Shown here in pieces: positions 58,080 through 64,000 of a stretch of DNA of 64,000 bases. The stretch is from NCBI GenBank assembly GCA_034440635.1, contig JAOTON010000056.1, forward strand, positions 565,501 to 629,500, given 5' to 3'. Positions within the stretch are counted from its first letter, which is position 1. Each line of letters begins with the position of its first letter. Origin of the DNA: Lepas anatifera (Eukaryota > Arthropoda > Thecostraca > Lepadidae). The notes under the pieces were generated by a model that was not told the origin of the DNA, did no database searches, and saw nothing but the letters and a program-made list of their open reading frames with translations. Made by a program: the position numbers and the translations under genes.

Positions 58080-59690
58080 CATCGTTCGGTTGCCGGCAGC
58101 GACGGTGTCTGTAGGCCGTCGCCGCTCTGTTGCTCGGCTGCGACGGTGTCCGTAGGCCGTCGCTGCTCTGTGGCCGGCTGCGACGGTGTCTGTAGGCTGT
58201 CGCTGCCCTGTTGCCGGCTGTGACGGTGGCTGTAGGCCGTCGCTGCCCTGTGGCCGGCTGTGACGGTGTCTGTAGGCTTTCGCTGCCCTGTGGCCGGCTG
58301 TGACGGTGTCTGTAGGCTGTCGCTGCCCTGTGGCCGGCTGTGACGGTGTCTGTAGGCCGTCGCTGCCCTGTTGCCGGCTGCGACGGTGTCTGTAGGCTGT
58401 CGCTGCCCTGTGGCCGGCTGTGACGGTGTCTGTAGGCTGTCGCTGCCCTGTTGCCGGCTGTGACGGTGTCTGTAGGCCGTCGCTGCCCTTTGGCCGGCTG
58501 TGACGGTGTCTGTAGGCTGTCGCTGCCCTGTTGCCGGCTGTGACGGTGGCTGTAGGCTGTCGCTGCCCTGTTGCCGGCTGTGACGGTGGCTGTAGGCCGT
58601 CGCTGCCCTGTGGCCGGCTGTGACGGTGTCTGTAGGCTGTCGATGCCCTGTTGCCGGCTGCGACGGTGTCTGTAGGCTGTCGCTGCCCTGTGGCCGGCTG
58701 TGACGGCGTCTGTAGGCTGTCGCTGCCCTGTGGCCGGCTGTGACGGCGTCTGTAGGCTGTCGCTGCCCTGTGGCCGGCTGTGACGGTGTCTGTAGGCCGT
58801 CGCTGCCCTGTTGCCGGCTGTGACGGTGTCTGTAGGCCGTCGCTGCCCTGTTGCCGGCTGCGACGGTGTCTGTAGGCCGTCGCTGCCCTGTGGCCGGCTG
58901 TGACGGTGTCTGTAGGCCGTCGCTGCCCTGTTGCCGGCTGCGACGGTGTCTGTAGGCCGTCGCCGCTCTGTTGCTCGGCTGTGACGGTGTCTGTAGGCTG
59001 TCGCTGCCCTGTTGCCGGCTGCGACGGTGTCTGTAGGCTGTCGCTGCCCTGTGGCCGGCTGTGACGGCGTCTGTAGGCTGTCGCTGCCCTGTGGCCGGCT
59101 GTGACGGCGTCTGTAGGCTGTCGCTGCCCTGTGGCCGGCTGTGACGGTGTCTGTAGGCTGTCGCTGCCCTGTTGCCGGCTGCGACGGTGTCTGTAGGCCG
59201 TCGCTGCCCTGTGGCCGGCTGTGACGGTGTCTGTAGGCCGTCGCTGCCCTGTTGCCGGCTGCGACGGTGTCTGTAGGCCGTCGCTGCCCTGTTGCCGGCT
59301 GTGACGGTGTCTGTAGGCCGTCGCTGCCCTGTGGCCGGCTGTGACGGTGTCTGTAGGCCGTCGCTGCCCTGTTGCCGGCTGCGACGGTGTCTGTAGGCCG
59401 TCGCCGCTCTGTTGCTCGGCTGTGACGGTGTCTGTAGGCCGTCGCTGCCCTGTTGCCGGCTGCGACGGTGTCTGTAGGCCGTCGCCGCTCTGTTGCTCGG
59501 CTGTGACGGTGTCTGTAGGCCGTCGCTGCCCTGTTGCCGGCTGTGACGGTGTCTGTAGGCCGTCGCCGCTCTGTTGCTCGGCTGTGACGGTGTCTGTAGG
59601 CCGTCGCTGCCCTGTGGCCGGCTGTGACGGTGTCTGTAGGCCACCATCACTCTGTCTCCGGCTGTGATGGTGTCTGTAAACCGTCGCCGC
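58080..59690. repeat. Satellite B: 40-bp unit, about 39 copies
   Basis: The unit is close to TGACGGTGTCTGTAGGCTGT followed by CGCTGCCCTGTGGCCGGCTG. Most copies are 40 bp and a variant with CGCCGCTCTGTTGCTCGGCTG is 41 bp. It is unrelated in sequence to satellite A despite the same length. The minus strand is open for 523 codons (59650-58079). Because 40 is not a multiple of three, that frame reads the unit in all three phases in turn, so I treat it as a repeat artefact. Confidence 0.95.
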
Positions 59691-60526
59691 TCTGTTGGTG
59701 GGGTGGTCTTCGAAAAAACCTCATGGGACGAAGGTGGATCGAGGACCTACTGGGGTGGGGGGGTTAATGCACGATTTCAATATTTATTATTGTTCCAGTC
59801 CTTGCCAATCACCTTGATTGTAGACATAAAAATCGGTATCCGGCTGATCTCTAAAACACTCTTAATCCTCTGACAACTCTGCTACAAAATCAAGCGTCGT
59901 AACCATGTACTACATACATACATATTTATATTGATATATTTATTTTATGTCACCACATGGGTGGAAATCCTGGGAAATGGGCAGGTCTGACCCCCTGGAT
60001 TTTGGGTCTCCCATAGACTTCGTTTGGAGCTTGTATTGCCGTGCCAGCGTTAAACCACCCAGATCACCTCCCTCTGAATCGAGAAGAGATCTCCAGTCCT
60101 GTATCGCCGACAGATTAATATTCACTTACAGTTGAAGTCAGAGCCTAAAAATAAAAAAAATACTACGCAGGAAATGACATGCATCTCACACAAGAACAAT
60201 AACACATGGTCTGAAATTACCGGCAGCGATGATAGCACTAGCTGGTAGCAAGTGCATGAGGTGAAGGGATATATCTTAAAATATGGGTTTTAAATTCCTA
60301 AACATGTGTACAATCTAATAAAATATGCGACCCAACAATCATGGTAGCACTGGCGGATACAGATACCGATACAGACGTGTATTTTCGTTAATCCATCATG
60401 ATATTTAAACCCATTTTTCACGTTTGGTGCAAAAGCATGCATGCTTAAAATGAGCACCGCTCGCATCACCGGTTCCAGTTACATACCACCGCCAGGGAGG
60501 AGGATCGCCCTGTGCCGCCGCGTGAG

Positions 60527-60528
<2 letters not shown>
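59691..60528. other. Intron, unassigned
   Basis: AT-rich with short ORFs only, including a (CATA)n-like patch at 59908-59925. Confidence 0.4.
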
Positions 60529-60604
<76 letters not shown>

Positions 60605-60641
60605 AGGAGAGAGAGAGAGAGAGAGGGGGAGAGAGAGAGAA
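60529..60641. repeat. (GA)n microsatellite with GGGA interruptions
   Basis: A GA run from 60529 to about 60598, then a mixed GGGAGGAGAGAG stretch to 60641. It directly abuts the truncated left end of the next MITE. Confidence 0.95.
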
Positions 60642-60642
60642 T

Positions 60643-61018
60643 CTAGCCAGTCGTTTTGGGAGGGGCAAACCAAAGTCGAAAAGCAAAAAAAACGTCACGC
60701 GGAGCGAAATCGCGGTACAGTATGACTTGCCGGTAGAATTTTGGGTATTTGAGGCGAAAAGCAAAAAAAACGTCACGGGCTGAAAAATATGGGCTCAAGA
60801 TACTTTTTTCCTATCCAACGCCCCCATATTTCCACTGAAATTAGCTGGTTCTGTTTGAAGTCGAGAGTTAAAGCACCTAAATCTTGCTTTTAAACTAAAA
60901 GTGAGTCGGGGAAACAGGAGATCGATCGCTTTGGGGAGCAAAAACATAGTTTTGCGCCGAGCTTTTCCGTTTGGGGGGGGCAAATGCCGTTTTTTGCCAC
61001 CACTGGATCCGCCACTGC
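60643..61018. mobile_element. hAT-like MITE, left end missing
   Basis: It matches the 23316-23694 element over nearly its full length, ending CTGGATCCGCCACTG. The first dozen bases (CAGTGGCGG) have been replaced by the GA microsatellite. Confidence 0.8.
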
Positions 61019-61988
61019 ACGGTAGTATACCTGGTCACGTACTCCAACTCAGCGGAGTTTCTACATGTGGGAGATTGATCTGATTAATCTGGAGAGTGTT
61101 CTGAGATCCGTGAGCTCAGAACACGAATTCACTACCATGAAGACGCTTGAAGCGGCATGTGCAGATCTAAACAAGTGTGCTTTGTTCTCATCCATCATCA
61201 TTGCTGGTAGCCAGATGCCAACAGCACAAGTGAATTTAGATATCAGATATATTATGTTAGCACACATGCTGTCGGAGGCTGTAACTGCTGGCCTTGTGGC
61301 TACGCTTCTCAATCGCTAATCTAGAACGGAGTGGCGTGTTGGAGTTGGTACTTGTTGCCATCCCTGCCCCTCTCACTATGCTCTGTCCCCAACCACCCAC
61401 TGTTCTCAAGCTGCTGTTTGTTTGGCCGGACAGGCCGGGTCACTCAAGCTGGGTGTCGGGTCGGATAGGTACAGTCTCTGGCATAGGCACCAGCACTGTC
61501 ACCAGTCGATCGTGGAATTGATTGAACTACTACATTGAGAAATCCACATTATTACTTCGGGCCTAGTTCTTGTACTAAGGGAGTCTTAAGGGAAAGGGGA
61601 AGTCTTAAGGGAAAGTTCACGCACCACTTACAGATCATCACTGCTTACAGAAAAGGTCCGAGTTTTGAACATTTGAACATCCTCAAAAGCAAGCAAAATA
61701 AAAATCGTATTCCCCTTGGATAGTTTTTTCGAAAGTTCCTCAAACTCCATGCGCCAAACCGTAGAAGCATGAGCCCCAAATGCTGGGTAAAATAAAACCC
61801 TACGCAGAGTTTCAAATCGCAATTAAACATGCCAAACTAGGATTTTGCAGATAACATGAAGTTGAAGTGCATGAAGTTGAACCAGAAACAAGAAACCAGA
61901 ATAGGTGTCCTCTCAATTTGCTTTATACATTAGCTGAAGTGGTGTACTTAGTTCCACGTCCTTTGACACGCAGTACGTCTTTCTGCAG
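61019..61988. other. Intron upstream of the last visible exon
   Basis: ORF 61065-61319 (+, 84 codons, MWEIDLINLESVLRSVSSEH) is not recognised. The last bases before 61989 (TCTTTCTGCAG) are a good acceptor. Confidence 0.4.
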
Positions 61989-62113
61989 GCTGATGAAGCT
62001 GTTGAACGGACGTAACCTAGAAGGACTGCAAGTGAAATGGTGGAATCAGAATCCTTACCGCAAGGTCTGCGAACAGGATAACCAATCAGAGGGAATCTCC
62101 CTACAGAACATCG
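61989..62113 (+). CDS. Ir25a: IR25a exon: end of S2 lobe
   Basis: Acceptor TTTCTGCAG ends at 61988 and donor ACATCG|GTATGT opens at 62114. With the split alanine it reads ALMKLLNGRNLEGLQVKWWN, then QNPYRKVCEQDNQSEGIS and LQNIG. KWW and the following QSEGISLQNIG match the IR25a end of S2 (DQSDGISIQNIG in insects as I recall it), just before helix M3. The next exon, which should encode M3 and the tail, was not found before 64000. Tandem copies of this exon's last 30 bases and donor follow in the intron. Confidence 0.95.
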
Positions 62114-62420
62114 GTATGTGGGTTATGCTCGGGAATCTCTGTACAGAACATATCTGTGTGGGTGGTACTCGAAATTAGGGTGAATCTCCCTACAGACATT
62201 GGTATGTGGGTTATACTCGTTATCAGATGGAACCTCCCTAAATACATCGTGATAAGGGTTATATTCGTAATCAGAGGGAATATCCATACATACATACATC
62301 GGTATGTGGTTTATACTCGTATTGAGAGTAAATATCCCTAAATACATCGGTATGTGGTTTATACTCGTATTGAGAGTAAATCTCCCTAAAGACATCGGTA
62401 TGTGGGCTATACCCGTAATC
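62085..62420 (+). repeat. 48-bp minisatellite derived from the exon-intron border
   Basis: About seven units follow one another. The first is the real exon end plus donor. Later units repeat AATCTCCCTA, ACATCG and GTATGTGGTTTATACTCG with drift. Donor-like CATCG|GTATGTGG or CATTG|GTATGTGG recurs with GT at 62202, 62302, 62350 and 62398. The last two steps are exactly 48 bp. Confidence 0.88.
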
Positions 62421-63109
62421 GGAGCCCCGTAATAGACCACCATTCCAGTCCCGCGGCCGCCACAAGCCACCTCCTTCCTGGATTCACCCTGTCTGCAGCG
62501 AGCCTGCTACCCGCGATATTCGGGTGTCTTTTTTATGGCTTCGAGCCCAAGTGTGTCCTGTTCAAATTCCAGTGCAGGTCTCCTAAATGAGATGTAAGAT
62601 TCCTGAATGAAAGGTAATACGATTTCCTGACATCGGGACAGCGTGAGCTTTGTCGATGTCATGTTGTGTGAACACCTGGTGCGGTTTTGAAACACCCGAA
62701 GGAAGAATTTCACGATGGAGGTGATGAGTGAGCAACTATCAATGGTGTCCTGGTGGTGACACCATAAGGTAGCTGGCGACGCGGACGTATTGAAGTGGTT
62801 ATATTTATGTCTGAAAATCAAGCACCTGACGAAAACACATTTCCACTATTTTTTGGTTACTGTCTTGTTTTTCTTGGATGTGCCAGGCCATATTAAGTCC
62901 GGCGGTTGGATTAGGTCCGAAGAAAACTTGAGATGTTACAAATATTGTGTGTACGTATCGCTTTAGCTATAGCATTATAGGTTTTTTCCGTCCCCGTTTG
63001 CACGGTGGTACCGTGTAGATGAATGCGGGCATGTCTACCTGAAGAGCTGAGAGGTTCAACTACTAGATATGCCGGGTTCCTCTGCCTTATTATTGAGACG
63101 GCTGATCAC
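62421..63109. other. Intron, unassigned
   Basis: No exon encoding the third membrane helix was found. ORFs are short and unrecognised. Confidence 0.45.
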
Positions 63110-63914
63110 TTAAACACGCATTGACGGGGGTCTGAGCCACCTTCGCATTGACGGGGGGCGGGTACCGCCCCTAAGATCTCGGAACCACGGTAGGTAGCGA
63201 AAACGGTAAACGGCGTTGGGCTGCCCATCACTTCTCCATCGAAAACATTTGAACCATTTTTTTGTAGGTACATTTAAGGTCACGAGGGTCAAACATGCCC
63301 GTCATAGGGATAACATGTAAATTCAGTTTTTCGGCCATTAAATCTGAACAAGTAAAGATACAGCAAAACGACTTGAACCATATGAATCCTCTTGAAGCCG
63401 AATCGAATGATATATAATTTGACCTTGCTAGGTCAAATCAGGATTTGACCTGACCTGAGGCCAGGTCAGGGTCAAATTATATAAAATGCATATCATTAGA
63501 ACTGCAAAGCCCAGGCGAGTTAATGCAGCTAAAATAAATGCTTTATCACCATCCGTTACTGAGTTATTCCGTAAAACCATTTTTCCATGTATTTCCAATG
63601 GGAGGTCATGTCTCGTACCTGACCTTGGGTCATCGATATCAAAATACCGGAACATATTTTAGAGAACTCGGTGGGGCCATTATGTGATATGAGTTTCAAT
63701 CGGATAAGTTCACCCTGCTCCGACTTATGCTATCTTAAACTTTTTTGAGGTTGGGTCACTTGACCTGTAATGGTGACCTGACCTGAGATGACCTAACCTT
63801 AAAATTTTCACGAAGTTGCAAAATGATGGGGAAAGGTATACCAGTACGGCGGCGTACGCGCCGCGTTTCTATCTCCAAAACCCGAGGGGGCGGTCCCCCC
63901 CCTCAATGTGTTAA
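63110..63914. mobile_element. TTAA-flanked MITE, family A, inverted copy
   Basis: TTAA at 63110-63113 and 63911-63914 encloses the reverse complement of the 5489-6328 element with scattered differences. It shares the same inner phrases (ggtaccgcccc, ctcggaaccacgg, tatataatttgacc) and the AGGTCA/TGACCT-rich centre at 63420-63475 and 63745-63800. Confidence 0.88.
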
Positions 63915-64000
63915 TACCGAAATAGAAGATAAAAACCGGTGCTATTTTGTGACTCTTATCACCATGCCAACACTGGCACAGTAATCAGCCGTTTCTTTCA

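Larger units (their letters stand above)
16086..62113 (+). other. Ir25a: IR25a-like ionotropic receptor locus, partial
   Basis: Seven exons on one strand join with compatible phases (introns in phase 2, 0, 1, 2, 1, 2, and 1 after the last). All have GT donors and AG acceptors. The joined protein is about 349 residues and follows the order expected for an ionotropic glutamate receptor: S1 end, M1, pore loop, M2, S2. IR25a is the conserved protostome co-receptor that forms cation channels with tuning IRs in sensory cilia. The pore phrase [19 protein letters not shown] identifies IR25a rather than IR8a or a tuning IR. The start of the gene and its last exon(s) with M3 were not found in the window. 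Introns range from 396 bp to about 18 kb and are filled with repeats. Confidence 0.93.

Noticed and set aside
58079..59650. 523-codon minus-strand ORF as a repetitive protein gene
   Set aside because: The 40-bp unit is read in three phases in turn and a plus-strand ORF also runs through part of it. The openness follows from a stop-free repeat, not from selection. No splice or promoter support is visible.
60405..60776. ORFs rich in Ser-Leu or Arg-Glu
   Set aside because: Same cause: the GA-rich run at 60529-60641.
62421..63109. The IR25a exon for the third membrane helix
   Set aside because: I looked for a hydrophobic segment after an acceptor in the right phase and found none. It is probably beyond 64000.

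Overview
The window looks like arthropod nuclear DNA, perhaps crustacean; the species cannot be settled from sequence. It shows spliceosomal exons with GT-AG borders, introns of up to 18 kb, several families of non-LTR retrotransposon remains, tRNA-derived SINEs, many small terminal-inverted-repeat (TIR) elements with clean target duplications, GA microsatellites and two large satellite arrays. No bacterial, viral or organellar gene was recognised.

The only host gene I can defend runs along the + strand: an ionotropic receptor of the IR25a chemosensory co-receptor family. Seven exons (16086-16285, 22298-22436, 31503-31617, 33708-33843, 43286-43485, 43882-44014, 61989-62113) join in frame. They code for about 349 residues: the end of ligand-binding lobe S1, the first membrane helix, the pore loop, the second helix and nearly all of lobe S2. 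The amino-terminal domain and early S1 lie before the window or were not found. The last helix and tail lie beyond it.

Everything else is upstream flank or intron. 1-16 kb holds LINE relics, hAT-like MITEs with 8-bp duplications, a TTAA-flanked MITE, and a 3.9-kb TA-flanked TIR element (7031-10930) that splits an older decayed ORF. 16-44 kb holds more MITEs and SINEs, a head-to-head duplicated transposon-gene relic (32.2-33.1 kb), and a 5.2-kb retrotransposed unit (35954-41118). In that unit a PHD-finger reverse transcriptase with an endonuclease-like tail is fused in one reading frame to a USP37-like deubiquitinase domain. 44-62 kb holds a piggyBac relic nested in a mariner-like TIR element, a 62-unit 40-bp satellite and a second, unrelated 40-bp satellite.

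The best candidates for something new are: the retroelement-deubiquitinase fusion with AATAAA, poly(A) and a 12-bp candidate target duplication; a minisatellite grown from the IR25a exon-intron border that multiplies its 5' splice site; a 22-bp array in a 396-bp IR25a intron carrying helically phased CRE palindromes; a 40-bp satellite offering dozens of strong donor-like sites; and TIR element families packed with nuclear-receptor half-sites (AGGTCA).
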